Source: Pseudoalteromonas sp. EB27 (lineage in GTDB: Bacteria; Pseudomonadota; Gammaproteobacteria; Enterobacterales; Alteromonadaceae). Taken from it: a stretch of DNA of 64,000 nucleotides. Below, one piece after another: positions 9,770-19,774 of this stretch. Position 1 is the stretch's first letter. The number at the start of each line of letters is the position of its first letter. The position numbers were made by a program, and so were the translations under genes. Location: NCBI RefSeq assembly GCF_001974875.1, contig NZ_MTQD01000017.1, positions 46,797-110,796 on the forward strand, given 5' to 3'. Under the pieces are notes generated by a model. That model saw only the letters and a program-made list of their open reading frames with translations, was not told the DNA's origin and ran no database searches.

Positions 9770-10471
9770 ATGAAAAGCCAACCCCGTCAAAATTTAACAC
9801 AACAATTAACCCACGATTTGGGTTTTGCTATTGTGCGTGGTGTTTACCCTGTAAGCGAAGGCCTGCCTTCTGAAGCCGATTTATGTATAAAATATGATGT
9901 AAGTCGCAGCGCCACCCGCGAAGCGGTAAAAATGCTCTCAGCTAAAGGATTAATTTCTTCTCGTCCTAAGCAAGGTATTCGTGTATTACCTGAAAGCAGC
10001 TGGAACATGTTTGATACCGACGTACTACGTTGGATTTTAAGCAGTAAGCCATCACTGTCATTATTAAAAGAGTTTACTCAAGTACGTGTCGCGCTTGAAC
10101 CACAAGCGGCCGCGCTTGCTGCACTAAATGCAACTGCAGAACAACTCGCTGAAATTGATAACGCCTTAGCCCGTATGGCTGAAGCAGACGAAGGCTTAGA
10201 CGATCCACTAGAAGCTGACATTGCTTTTCATACCAGCATATTAGTTGCCAGTAACAATCGCTTTTTTGTGCAGTTAACTGAGTTTATTAGTACAGCCCTT
10301 AGAGTAAGTATTCGTTATACAAACCACATTAAAGGTGTACCGGGCGCAGACGTTGCTAAGCACGCTGATATTTTAGAGACCATAAAGTCACGCGACCCTG
10401 AACGCGCTAAAAAAGCAGTAGAAACAATTTTAGAAGAAGCACTGCAGTTAATTGAATCTAAATTAGTTTAA
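9770..10471 (+). CDS. FadR/GntR-family transcriptional regulator (DgoR-like)
   Basis: This is a 233-residue regulator with an N-terminal winged helix-turn-helix of the GntR type. The LPSEADLCIKYDVSRSATRE segment at about residues 31-50 is the recognition motif. A C-terminal all-helical FCD domain follows, and its acidic/histidine pattern (DIAFHTSILVASNN near residue 150) normally binds a metal and a carboxylic acid effector. It is divergent from the SDR-dgoK unit, so it most likely represses that unit and responds to galactonate or a keto-deoxy acid, as DgoR does. The effector is an inference. A strong terminator follows the gene. Confidence 0.85.
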   Translation: MKSQPRQNLTQQLTHDLGFAIVRGVYPVSEGLPSEADLCIKYDVSRSATREAVKMLSAKGLISSRPKQGIRVLPESSWNMFDTDVLRWILSSKPSLSLLKEFTQVRVALEPQAAALAALNATAEQLAEIDNALARMAEADEGLDDPLEADIAFHTSILVASNNRFFVQLTEFISTALRVSIRYTNHIKGVPGADVAKHADILETIKSRDPERAKKAVETILEEALQLIESKLV

Positions 10472-10500
10472 TGTTAGTTCAACATATTGTATAAATATTG

Positions 10501-10545
10501 AGTCCATAAAATTTACTCTTTGCAGTATATTTTATGGACTTTTTT
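10501..10545 (+). terminator. Intrinsic terminator after the FadR-type regulator
   Basis: The 12-bp perfect stem AGTCCATAAAAT / ATTTTATGGACT is separated by a 16-nt loop and followed by TTTTT. Confidence 0.8.
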
Positions 10546-10559
10546 ATTGCCTATAAGGC

Positions 10560-10773
10560 TTAATACCAATCTGCAATAATACTTAATCATTTTGCGGGGC
10601 TAAACGCGTCGCTACCTGCGTTAAAAAATTCTCATTTACGACTGCATGGATGCAGAAGGTAGAGCAATGCAGGAGCAATTGCCGAGAACAACTAAATAGC
10701 GAATTTTTTGCCTAGCTAGCAACACGTTTTTCCGCCCTCAAAATAGATCATTTAATTAAGCGAATTGGTATAA
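10560..10773. repeat. MITE-like palindromic intergenic element
   Basis: An element of about 214 bp begins with TTAATACCAAT and ends with ATTGGTATAA. Beyond these tips the ends are imperfect inverted repeats over 35 bp or more (TACTTAATCATTTT on the left against AAAATAGATCATTTAATTAA on the right). Near the middle is a second inverted pair, TTAAAAAATTC / GAATTTTTT. It has no coding capacity and sits between two terminators. The structure suggests a non-autonomous mobile element or chromosomal repeat. Copies elsewhere in the genome cannot be checked from this window, and I did not see a second full copy here. Confidence 0.6.
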
Positions 10774-10785
10774 ATTACAGGCATT

Positions 10786-10822
10786 AAAAAATCCGATATC
10801 AGTCTCCTGATATCGGATTTTT
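10786..10822 (-). terminator. Terminator of the aroQ-accB-accC operon
   Basis: The perfect stem AAAAATCCGATATCAG / CTGATATCGGATTTTT has a 5-nt loop. Its T-tracts work in both directions. It lies about 65 bp beyond the accC stop. Confidence 0.85.
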
Positions 10823-10888
10823 AATTATTTAAATCAGATTAATAACTCTGGTTATTAACTGAGATAAAACGCCTTTTGCAGGCTAGAA

Positions 10889-12229
10889 TTACAATCCTAA
10901 TTTCTTCTCAAGATAGTGGATGTTAGTACCACCATTTTGGAAGTTTTCATCTGCAAGAATTCTCTTATGCAAAGGAGTATTAGTTTTAATTCCGTCAATT
11001 ACTAGCTCGTTAAGTGCATTGCGCGCGCGGGCAATAGCTACGTCACGGTTTTCACCGTAAGTAATTAACTTACCAATCATTGAATCATAATGTGGTGGAA
11101 CCGTGTAGTCAGCGTAAATATGGCTGTCCCAACGAATACCTAAGCCACCTGCTGGATGGAAACGTGTAATTTTACCCGGTGACGGGATAAACGTTTCAGG
11201 ATCTTCAGCATTAATACGACACTCAATAGCATGACCACGAATAACAACGTCGTCTTGAGTGAATGATAACGGCTGACCCGCTGCAATTTTTAACTGCTCT
11301 TTCACTAAATCGATACCAGTAACCATTTCAGTTACAGGGTGTTCAACCTGAATACGTGTATTCATTTCGATGAAGTAAAACTCGCCGTTTTCGTATAAAA
11401 ACTCAAACGTACCTGCACCGCGGTATCCAATTTCAATACATGCACGTGTACAGCGCTCGCCAATGAATTTACGCGTTTCAGCAGTAATTCCTGGTGCTGG
11501 TGCTTCTTCAACTACTTTTTGGTGACGACGTTGCATAGAACAATCACGTTCACCTAAATGCACTGCATTACCTTGGCCGTCTGCTAATACTTGGACTTCG
11601 ATATGGCGTGGATTTTCAAGGAATTTTTCCATGTAAACCATGCTATTACCAAAGAATTGCTTAGCTTCTTGCTGTGTTAATGCAATTGAATCAATAAGTT
11701 CAGATTCGCTGCGAACAACACGCATACCACGACCACCACCGCCACCAGCGGCTTTGATGATTACCGGGTAACCGATACGCTTAGCGATTTGCATGTTACG
11801 TTCTTTATCATCTGATACCGGACCGTCTGAGCCTGGTACACATGGTACACCTGCTTTACGCATTGCTGCGATAGCAGACACTTTATCACCCATAAGGCGA
11901 ATAGTGTCGCCACGAGGACCGATAAATACAAATCCACTTTGCTCAACTTGGTCGGCAAAATCAGCATTTTCTGCAAGGAAACCGTAACCAGGATGAATCG
12001 CTACAGCGTCAGTTATTTCAGCCGCAGCAATAATGCGCGGAATATCTAAATAACTTTCAGTTGCTGATGGTCTACCAATACAGATGGTTTCATCTGCAAG
12101 CAATACATGCTTAAGATCGCGATCTGCCGTTGAATGCACAGCAACCGTTTTGATCCCAAGCTCTTTGCAGGCGCGCAATATACGAAGTGCAATTTCACCT
12201 CGGTTTGCAATGACTACTTTATCTAACAT
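10889..12229 (-). CDS. accC: Acetyl-CoA carboxylase, biotin carboxylase subunit
   Basis: AccC uses ATP and bicarbonate to carboxylate biotin on AccB, the first half-reaction of malonyl-CoA synthesis. The 446-residue protein starts with the family signature [14 protein letters not shown]. It contains the glycine-rich ATP-grasp loop [14 protein letters not shown] near residue 160, the EAPAPG segment, and the [16 protein letters not shown] catalytic region near residue 285. It lies 26 bp after accB on the same strand, the conserved accBC arrangement, with a terminator after it. Confidence 0.97.
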   Translation of the reverse strand: MLDKVVIANRGEIALRILRACKELGIKTVAVHSTADRDLKHVLLADETICIGRPSATESYLDIPRIIAAAEITDAVAIHPGYGFLAENADFADQVEQSGFVFIGPRGDTIRLMGDKVSAIAAMRKAGVPCVPGSDGPVSDDKERNMQIAKRIGYPVIIKAAGGGGGRGMRVVRSESELIDSIALTQQEAKQFFGNSMVYMEKFLENPRHIEVQVLADGQGNAVHLGERDCSMQRRHQKVVEEAPAPGITAETRKFIGERCTRACIEIGYRGAGTFEFLYENGEFYFIEMNTRIQVEHPVTEMVTGIDLVKEQLKIAAGQPLSFTQDDVVIRGHAIECRINAEDPETFIPSPGKITRFHPAGGLGIRWDSHIYADYTVPPHYDSMIGKLITYGENRDVAIARARNALNELVIDGIKTNTPLHKRILADENFQNGGTNIHYLEKKLGL

Positions 12230-12255
12230 TAGAGTTGGCCTTTTAGGTTACGCTA

Positions 12256-12714
12256 TTATTCAATGATGAATAGAGGTTGATCAAATTCTATTGGCTCGCC
12301 ATTTTCAGCTAAGATAGCTCTTACTGTACCGGCTTTATCTGATTCAATTTGGTTCATCATTTTCATAGCTTCGATAATACAAAGTGTATCGCCAACTTTA
12401 ACTTGCTGACCAACTTCTACATATGCTGGAGCTTCAGGAGACGCAGCAGAGTAAAAAGAACCAACCATTGGTGATTTAACTTGATGACCCGTAGGCTCAG
12501 CTGGTGCTGCTGCTTCAACAGCTACAGGAGCCGCTGCAACTGGTGCTGCTGGCGCTGGTGCATATTGCTGTGGAGCAAATTGTGGGTAACCTGGGCCTGC
12601 ACTCATGTTGTTACGGTTAATACGTACTGATTCTTCACCTTCAGTGATTTCTAGCTCAGCAATACCTGATTCTTCTACTAATTCGATAAGCTTCTTTATC
12701 TTGCGAATATCCAT
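12256..12714 (-). CDS. accB: Acetyl-CoA carboxylase, biotin carboxyl carrier protein
   Basis: AccB carries the biotin that shuttles CO2 between AccC and AccAD. The 152-residue length is usual. It has an N-terminal domain starting [17 protein letters not shown] and an Ala/Pro-rich flexible linker (about residues 40-72). A C-terminal biotinyl domain contains the EAMKMMN motif, with the biotinylated Lys near residue 119. It is flanked by aroQ (41 bp upstream) and accC, forming the aroQ-accB-accC operon seen in many gammaproteobacteria. Confidence 0.97.
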   Translation of the reverse strand: MDIRKIKKLIELVEESGIAELEITEGEESVRINRNNMSAGPGYPQFAPQQYAPAPAAPVAAAPVAVEAAAPAEPTGHQVKSPMVGSFYSAASPEAPAYVEVGQQVKVGDTLCIIEAMKMMNQIESDKAGTVRAILAENGEPIEFDQPLFIIE

Positions 12715-12754
12715 TACACGACCCGCCTGTAAGTTGTTTGTGTGTTAATTTAAA

Positions 12755-13207
12755 TTAAATTGCGCTTTGCAACTGGTTAACAGCGGCGTTTAATGCTGCG
12801 TGATAACCCATTGCACCTAATCCACATATTACGCCTTGTGCCACATCAGAAAAATACGAATGATGACGAAAGGCTTCACGTGCGTGCACATTACTTAAGT
12901 GCACCTCAAAAAACGGAATATCAACACTCAACAGTGCATCACGTAATGCGACGCTAGTATGCGTAAATGCAGCTGGATTGATAATTATGTAATCAACCGC
13001 TTGCCAAGCATTGTGAATTCGTTCAATGAGTGCTTGCTCACTATTACTTTGAAAATGCGTTAACTCAACATCTAGACTATTAGCAGCACTGGTTAGCTCC
13101 TCCATAATCTCACTCAGCGTCTGAAAACCGTATTTATCCGGTTCACGTTTGCCCAGCATGTTTAAATTTGGACCATTTATAACTAAAAGGTTAAATTTTG
13201 CAGCCAT
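12755..13207 (-). CDS. aroQ: Type II 3-dehydroquinate dehydratase
   Basis: AroQ catalyses the third shikimate-pathway step, converting 3-dehydroquinate to 3-dehydroshikimate. It is 150 residues, the normal size of the type II dodecameric enzyme. Key segments are [19 protein letters not shown] (catalytic lid with Arg and Tyr), [34 protein letters not shown] and [18 protein letters not shown] (catalytic His). It is the first gene of the aroQ-accB-accC operon. Confidence 0.97.
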   Translation of the reverse strand: MAAKFNLLVINGPNLNMLGKREPDKYGFQTLSEIMEELTSAANSLDVELTHFQSNSEQALIERIHNAWQAVDYIIINPAAFTHTSVALRDALLSVDIPFFEVHLSNVHAREAFRHHSYFSDVAQGVICGLGAMGYHAALNAAVNQLQSAI

Positions 13208-13398
13208 AATACGCGATATATCCTATAAGTAATGAGTTAAGCGGTTACTAACTAATTTTTCACTTTTAAGTAAGCAGAAAAAACAATGTAGCAACAATTT
13301 CTCACGTTAACCAACTATTATAGTGATTTCGACGTAAATAGCAGCAAAATACTGGTCTTATCAGTGTCGTGGGTACAAATATAAGGGGAATTGTGAAG

Positions 13399-13425
13399 GT
13401 GCCACTTAGACAATTCAAGTGGCAC
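13399..13425 (-). terminator. Hairpin after dsbD
   Basis: A perfect 9-bp inverted repeat, GTGCCACTT / AAGTGGCAC, has a 9-nt loop just past the dsbD stop. There is no good T-tract on the minus strand, so it may be an RNA-processing or weak termination site. Confidence 0.4.
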
Positions 13426-13435
13426 TATTGCACTA

Positions 13436-15271
13436 TTATTGTGCGCTGGCGCGCACAACTGCTAGGTGTTTAGCAAAGTCTTCAGCATTTAAAAAGCCCG
13501 TTACGCGCTGCGTACTAAGCTCTTGTCCTTGAGTATTAAAAAACAAAATACTAGGTAAACCAAACACAGTGTACTCTTCCATTAGCTCAATTGTTTTATT
13601 ATCACTTTCAGTTAGATCAATTTGAATAAGCTGATAATGGCTAAACTCACTTTGCACTTTGGCATCAGGAAAGGTGTAATGTTCAAACTCTTTACACGCC
13701 ACACACCAGTCAGCATATAAATCGACCATAACCATTCGACCTTCGTCGTTTGCTTGTGCAACGGCTTCTTTTAATTCTGCTAAATCAGCAACCTGTTTAA
13801 ACTCATTATTTTGTGAGCTTACCTGTACTGTTTGTACTTGTACCGGCCAAAAGTAGTTTTTAGTTAACGTAAAGCCAGTAATAACTAATAGAGTTGCTGC
13901 AAACCATAATGCAGTTTTTAACTTGCTTTGTGTTTGGCTACTTTGCCAATGATGTAAGTACAGTGCTGTTGCTAATGCAAGCACACCTGCCATTAATAAT
14001 ATAATGTCGGCGCTCACTAGTCGCTCAAGTAATATAAGTGGCACAACGAGCATCACAAAACCAAACAAGGTTTTAACTTGCTCCATCCAACCACCCGCTT
14101 TAGGCAGCAATTTACCGCCAGATGTACCAAGTAATAAAAGTGGTAACCCCATACCTAAACTAAGCACGTACAGTGTTAAACCACCTACTAAGTAATCACC
14201 ACTTTGCGCTACAAATAAGAGCGCCGCCGACAGTGGCGCCGTAGTACAAGGTGATGCTATTAATCCCGAAAGTACACCCATTAAAAATACGCCAACGTAG
14301 TTGCCGCCTTTTTGGTTGTTACTTACTTGAGTTAGCTTGCTCATCATACTGCTTGGCAGTTTTATTTCGTACCAACCAAACATCGACATAGCGAGCAATA
14401 CAAATAATAAACTAAAGCTGATTAACACAAATGGATGCTGTAAATACCCCTGCACTTGCCCACCAAGCGCCGCAACAACTAAGCCTAGTGCTGCATAGGT
14501 AACTGCCATGCCTTGTATATATACAAACGACAACGCAAACGCTTTTTTAGTTGAAAGGTTTTGCTGGCCCGCAATTAAGCTCGACAAAATAGGAAACATA
14601 GGGAATACGCACGGCGTAAAAGCAAGGCCTACACCAACAGCAAAAAATATGAGTAAATTAGTTATTAAGCTCTGACTTGCTAATTGCTCAGTAAAAGTAA
14701 GCTCTTTTTTGGTGTCATCTAAATTTGTTGTAGGCTCAGTAGTTGGCTCGTTGAGTGCTGCAAACGTATTTGCTGCGGTTGCCGTTTCATCGGTAGCGCT
14801 ATTTTTATCTACATTTTTAATCTGTGCGCCACTAATAACACTAAGTGGAATGCTAATTACCTCTGGCGGATAACAAAGCCCTGCTTTTGCACAGCCCTGA
14901 TAGCGAACTTTAACCACGGCGCCTTCGGTTACATTACTTAGCTTACTAATAACACTTGCGGAATTAAAAAAAACTTCTGTTTTACCAAAAAATTCATCTT
15001 CGATAATTTCGCCACTGCCAGAGTCACCCACCTCTATAGTGGCATCTTTAGCAATGATCTCTATTTTCTTTTTATAAAGGTAATAGTCTGGCGCAATATC
15101 CCAACCTACAAACAAGGTGCTGCCTTGCTGGTCAAAATCAAATACAAACGCTTGGTCTACAGGTAAAAAAGTCTGTTGCGGAGGCCCAAGTAGATCACCA
15201 AGCACATTATTAGTCGCAGCCTTTACGGGTACGGTTAATAATGTAACCAACAATAAAAAGAAAAAACGCAT
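13436..15271 (-). CDS. dsbD: Thiol:disulfide interchange protein DsbD
   Basis: DsbD moves electrons from cytoplasmic thioredoxin across the inner membrane to periplasmic reductases such as DsbC and the cytochrome c maturation system. I place the start at the ATG that shares a base with the cutA stop (TAATG). This gives 611 residues and an immediate signal peptide (MRFFFLLLVTLLTVPVKA). A longer frame reaches 15295 but lacks this logic. All three redox pairs are visible: the N-domain CAKAGLC, the membrane-domain cysteines in FTPCVFP and ASPCTTAP, and the C-terminal thioredoxin-like DWCVACKEFE. About eight membrane helices lie in the middle. It is translationally coupled to cutA. Confidence 0.95.
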   Translation of the reverse strand: MRFFFLLLVTLLTVPVKAATNNVLGDLLGPPQQTFLPVDQAFVFDFDQQGSTLFVGWDIAPDYYLYKKKIEIIAKDATIEVGDSGSGEIIEDEFFGKTEVFFNSASVISKLSNVTEGAVVKVRYQGCAKAGLCYPPEVISIPLSVISGAQIKNVDKNSATDETATAANTFAALNEPTTEPTTNLDDTKKELTFTEQLASQSLITNLLIFFAVGVGLAFTPCVFPMFPILSSLIAGQQNLSTKKAFALSFVYIQGMAVTYAALGLVVAALGGQVQGYLQHPFVLISFSLLFVLLAMSMFGWYEIKLPSSMMSKLTQVSNNQKGGNYVGVFLMGVLSGLIASPCTTAPLSAALLFVAQSGDYLVGGLTLYVLSLGMGLPLLLLGTSGGKLLPKAGGWMEQVKTLFGFVMLVVPLILLERLVSADIILLMAGVLALATALYLHHWQSSQTQSKLKTALWFAATLLVITGFTLTKNYFWPVQVQTVQVSSQNNEFKQVADLAELKEAVAQANDEGRMVMVDLYADWCVACKEFEHYTFPDAKVQSEFSHYQLIQIDLTESDNKTIELMEEYTVFGLPSILFFNTQGQELSTQRVTGFLNAEDFAKHLAVVRASAQ

Positions 15272-15591
15272 TAATTCAGTACCTCGTCCATCCAATTAAA
15301 ATACGCCAAATTTCCCGTAGAAACTTCTAAAACCTGAATCTCTGGCACTTCGTAGCTATGTAGCTCTTTTATTGTTAGAAACACATCGTTCATTTTGTCT
15401 GATTTCGTTTTTATAAGTAGCTTAGCTTCAGTTGCTTCTGCCACTTCGCCTTCCCACATATAAATAGAGCCCATGTTAGGTAAAATATTTACACAAGCAG
15501 CCAGCTTTTTTTCTACCAACGCCCTTGCAAGTGTGCGCGCTTCTGCTTCGTCTTTGCAGGTCGTAAAAATCATTTTAAAATGCGTAGTCAT
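15271..15591 (-). CDS. cutA: Divalent-cation tolerance protein CutA
   Basis: CutA is a small trimeric cytoplasmic protein linked to copper and other divalent-cation tolerance; its molecular role is unsettled. The 106-residue protein has the family hallmarks: the TTCKDEAEARTLARALVEKKLAACVN stretch in its first third (conserved Cys), SIYMWEGEV, LLIKTK, and HSYEVPEI near the C-terminus. It precedes dsbD with a one-base stop/start overlap, the same cutA-dsbD order as in enterobacteria. Confidence 0.95.
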   Translation of the reverse strand: MTTHFKMIFTTCKDEAEARTLARALVEKKLAACVNILPNMGSIYMWEGEVAEATEAKLLIKTKSDKMNDVFLTIKELHSYEVPEIQVLEVSTGNLAYFNWMDEVLN

Positions 15592-15769
15592 TATGAACCT
15601 ATTCTTATTGGACAGTGTCTAGCTTCATAGTATCTGATAGCCGATACAATGTGTAGACGCTAAAATATCAGTAAAATGACGATACCTATGCCCTAACCTT
15701 GAAAAGAGACCTCGTCACCCTCATTTATATTTCATCAACTCTTTTGAGTGTCATTATTTAGAGAGCGCT

Positions 15770-16246
15770 ATGTTTAGATTTTTATTTGTGTTGTTTATTA
15801 TCATCCCTATTATCGAAATCGCTTTGCTGATTCAAGTAAGCGACGTGATTGGCGGATTTGCAACAATTGCACTTGTGGTTATTACTGCGATTTTAGGTGC
15901 CAAAATGGTTAAAACACAGGGTATGGGTGCGCTGCAAAACGTACAAGCGCAAATGGCGCAAGGGCAAATGCCAGCCAAAGAATTATTTACCGGAATATGC
16001 GTTGTAATTGCAGGTGTATTACTCCTTACTCCTGGCATTATGACTGACGTATTTGGGCTACTGTTATTAACCCCTGCAATTCGTAACAAATTGGCTGCAG
16101 GCCTTGCTAGCCAAGCAACTGTTAGAATGAGCGCAGGCATGCAACAAGGGCCATCGCCGTTTGCTGGGCAGCAACATGCTGAACGAGAGCAAGGGCAAAT
16201 GGAACGACCAACCACTATTGATGGTGAATATGAGAGAAAAGATTAA
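15770..16246 (+). CDS. fxsA: FxsA family membrane protein
   Basis: FxsA is a small inner-membrane protein; in Escherichia coli its overproduction suppresses F exclusion of phage T7. The 158-residue protein has three to four hydrophobic helices within its first 110 residues. The family-typical FIIIPIIEIALLIQVSDVIGG start and LLLTPGIMTDVFGLLLLTPAIR core are both present. The C-terminal tail is hydrophilic. It lies directly upstream of groESL, a common arrangement, but the heat-shock promoter lies between them, so it is probably expressed separately. Confidence 0.9.
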   Translation: MFRFLFVLFIIIPIIEIALLIQVSDVIGGFATIALVVITAILGAKMVKTQGMGALQNVQAQMAQGQMPAKELFTGICVVIAGVLLLTPGIMTDVFGLLLLTPAIRNKLAAGLASQATVRMSAGMQQGPSPFAGQQHAEREQGQMERPTTIDGEYERKD

Positions 16247-16264
16247 AAATTTATCGTTTTTTCT

Positions 16265-16293
16265 CTTGGAATTTTTCACTCTACCCCCATTAA
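16265..16293 (+). promoter_or_regulatory. Sigma-32 (heat-shock) promoter of groSL
   Basis: CTTGGA (16265-16270) and CCCCATTAA (16285-16293) are spaced 14 bp apart. This is an excellent match to the sigma-32 consensus CTTGAAA/CCCCAT-T. It lies about 65 bp before the groS ATG. An ATG at 16297 that would extend groS lies at the expected transcription start and is therefore not used. No CIRCE element was seen. Confidence 0.85.
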
Positions 16294-16356
16294 TGAATGC
16301 AAATTAGAAAAGCTTTTTTCTGTACTGTTCAGAAACTGTTAGGAGAACTAAAAAAC

Positions 16357-16644
16357 ATGAACATTCGTCCTTTACAAGATCGCGTAATCGTTAAACGTCT
16401 AGAAGAAGAAACAAAATCTGCTGGCGGTATTGTATTAACTGGCTCTGCAGCTGAAAAATCAACTCGCGGAGAAGTTGTAGCCGTAGGTAATGGTCGCGTT
16501 TTAGAAAACGGTGACGTGAGAGCGTTAGAAGTTAAAGCCGGTGACACTGTGTTATTTGGCTCATATGTTGAAAAAGTTGAAAAGATCGAAGGTCAAGAGT
16601 ACCTGATCATGCGTGAAGATAATATTTTAGGCATTGTAGGCTAA
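16357..16644 (+). CDS. groS: Co-chaperonin GroES
   Basis: GroES forms the heptameric lid of the GroEL folding chamber. I choose the ATG at 16357, preceded by AGGAG, because [14 protein letters not shown] is the canonical start and gives 95 residues, the usual length. The mobile loop around residues 17-32 ([16 protein letters not shown]) that contacts GroEL is intact, as is the C-terminal [12 protein letters not shown]. It is co-transcribed with groL 48 bp downstream from the sigma-32 promoter. Confidence 0.97.
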   Translation: MNIRPLQDRVIVKRLEEETKSAGGIVLTGSAAEKSTRGEVVAVGNGRVLENGDVRALEVKAGDTVLFGSYVEKVEKIEGQEYLIMREDNILGIVG

Positions 16645-16689
16645 ACCTACTTTTCGTTTATAAACATTTAAGAATTTAGAGGAATTTAA

Positions 16690-18339
<1,650 letters not shown>

Positions 18340-18371
18340 TAAACATCACCGTTTAAGCACCTCGCTTATAT

Positions 18372-18403
18372 AAAAAACCAGCTTCGGCTGGTTTTTTGCT
18401 TTT
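18372..18403 (+). terminator. groSL terminator
   Basis: AAAAAACCAGC / GCTGGTTTTTT forms an 11-bp stem with a TTCG tetraloop, followed by further Ts. Confidence 0.9.
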
Positions 18404-18475
18404 TGGTATAAAAATCATTGATATTGTTCAATTTATACCCATACCTAAGTTACGTATAACTCAGATTTATATTAA

Positions 18476-18760
18476 ATGGATTTATTAAGTAATAACACAA
18501 TATTCATCTTCTTTGTTTTTGTTGTCCTTGTGACTGGGTTATTTTCATTCGTAGTTTGGGTTATGCTCAAAATGGTCACGTGGGGTAAAAGTATGTCTAA
18601 GGGGGCTTATTTATTTTTAGCATTCTTTCCGCTTATTTCTATTATTCCTATCCCACCACCTACCTACGAGAATGTTCAAAAAGCAAAACAAGAACAAAGA
18701 AAACGCAAAGAAGACTCAGGTGATCCACTCGACGACGATGAGGACGAACTCACAAGTTAA
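18476..18760 (+). CDS. Small membrane protein of unknown function
   Basis: This 94-residue protein has two strongly hydrophobic helices (about residues 8-32 and 44-60). The second ends in IIPIPPPTYENV, followed by a very charged tail with a KQEQRKRKE basic patch and a terminal acidic run (DPLDDDEDELTS). I do not recognise a family. It probably spans the inner membrane twice, with the tail in the cytoplasm. It stands alone between the groSL terminator and the VOC gene. No clear Shine-Dalgarno sequence precedes the ATG, which lowers confidence in the exact start. Confidence 0.65.
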   Translation: MDLLSNNTIFIFFVFVVLVTGLFSFVVWVMLKMVTWGKSMSKGAYLFLAFFPLISIIPIPPPTYENVQKAKQEQRKRKEDSGDPLDDDEDELTS

Positions 18761-18852
18761 TTAAAATTACACACTACGGGCATATACCCTGCGTAAACGT
18801 TTACTAATCTGATATAAAACACATTTATTTAAGAGTACGGAGTAAACTAAGC

Positions 18853-19317
18853 ATGACTAACGTTCAACAGCATATCGGCAGCATTGCATTAGTTGTTAAG
18901 GACTACGACGAGGCCATTGAGTTTTATGCTCAAAAGCTCAACTTTGAGTTAGTAGAGGATACTAACTTAGAAGATGGTAAACGCTGGGTGTTAATTTCAC
19001 CTCCAAATTCAAACGGGGCTAGTTCAAACGGGGCTAGTTCAAACGGGGCTAATTCAAACGAAACTAATTCGAGCAGGACTAATCTGCTGCTTGCTAAAGC
19101 CACAACGCCCGAACAGATGAGTGCTATTGGTAATCAAACAGGTGGTCGCGTGTTTTTATTTTTGCATACCAATGACTTTTGGCGAGATTATAATTTAATG
19201 CTTTCTAAAGGCGTTACATTTAACGAAGAACCTCGAGTAGAACCCTATGGCACCGTAGTGGTTTTTGAAGATTTATATGGTACAAAATGGGATCTACTAC
19301 AGCTTAATAATCAGTGA
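18853..19317 (+). CDS. VOC-superfamily (glyoxalase/bleomycin-resistance fold) protein with repeat insertion
   Basis: This is a 154-residue single-domain VOC protein. It opens with IGSIALVVKDYDEAIEFYAQKL and ends with GTVVVFEDLYGTKWDLLQL, the paired beta-alpha-beta-beta-beta modules that normally hold a metal. The first likely ligand position is a Ser/Ala context rather than the usual His, so catalysis is uncertain. Between strands, at residues 52-76, is a low-complexity insertion made of five 5-residue units (NSNGA, SSNGA, SSNGA, NSNET, NSSRT) encoded by 15-bp tandem DNA repeats. The insertion keeps the frame and probably forms a surface loop. The next gene starts 6 bp after the stop. Confidence 0.85.
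   Translation: MTNVQQHIGSIALVVKDYDEAIEFYAQKLNFELVEDTNLEDGKRWVLISPPNSNGASSNGASSNGANSNETNSSRTNLLLAKATTPEQMSAIGNQTGGRVFLFLHTNDFWRDYNLMLSKGVTFNEEPRVEPYGTVVVFEDLYGTKWDLLQLNNQ
19006..19080 (+). repeat. Five 15-bp tandem repeats inside the VOC gene
   Basis: Five consecutive 15-bp units start at 19006, 19021, 19036, 19051 and 19066. Units 2 and 3 are identical (AGTTCAAACGGGGCT), unit 1 differs by one base, and units 4 and 5 have diverged. The pattern fits recent slippage expansion in frame. Confidence 0.9.
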
Positions 19318-19323
19318 GATAAA

Positions 19324-19761
19324 ATGCTGTTAAATATAAAAGCAAAATTTTTATTAAGCGCAGGAGTTATCGCATCTGCAGCGGCTGTATGGCATTTACT
19401 TTGTATATGGGGTGGCACTAGTTGGTTTATATTTGCTCGCGCTCCAATACAAATAATAGAATCATCACAGCAAGGTACATTCCTTGCGCCTTTAGGTAGT
19501 ATTGTAATAGCTGGACTCATGTTTGCATGTACTGTATTTGCCTTATCAGCAATTGGTTTAGTGCGTAACATAGTACTTACTAGAACCGCTTTAATTGCTA
19601 TTGCAACTTTGTGTATCATACGAAGTACGATAATTATCCCCGCATTAATACGAGCCGATACGTGGAATATTATAGCGAGCAGTGTTTGGCTTTATGTGGG
19701 TGTATGCTTTTTAGTGGGTGCAATAACGTTCCACAATTTAAAACCGAACACTAATAGTTGA
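19324..19761 (+). CDS. Small multi-pass membrane protein of unknown function
   Basis: This is a 145-residue, very hydrophobic protein with four probable membrane helices (about residues 8-30, 52-75, 82-105 and 112-135) and short loops. I do not recognise a family by motif, although the size and layout recall small DUF-type four-helix membrane proteins. It begins 6 bp after the VOC gene, so the two are likely co-transcribed. It converges on nnr. Confidence 0.7.
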   Translation: MLLNIKAKFLLSAGVIASAAAVWHLLCIWGGTSWFIFARAPIQIIESSQQGTFLAPLGSIVIAGLMFACTVFALSAIGLVRNIVLTRTALIAIATLCIIRSTIIIPALIRADTWNIIASSVWLYVGVCFLVGAITFHNLKPNTNS

Positions 19762-19774
19762 GTGACGCTTAAAC

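Noticed and set aside
16297..16356. A 20-codon N-terminal extension of GroES
   Set aside because: Its ATG lies at the predicted sigma-32 transcription start, lacks a ribosome site and is not part of the GroES family; the ATG at 16357 has AGGAG.
19006..19080. Short direct repeats that could suggest a CRISPR array
   Set aside because: The repeats are contiguous 15-bp units without spacers and are translated in frame within a VOC protein.
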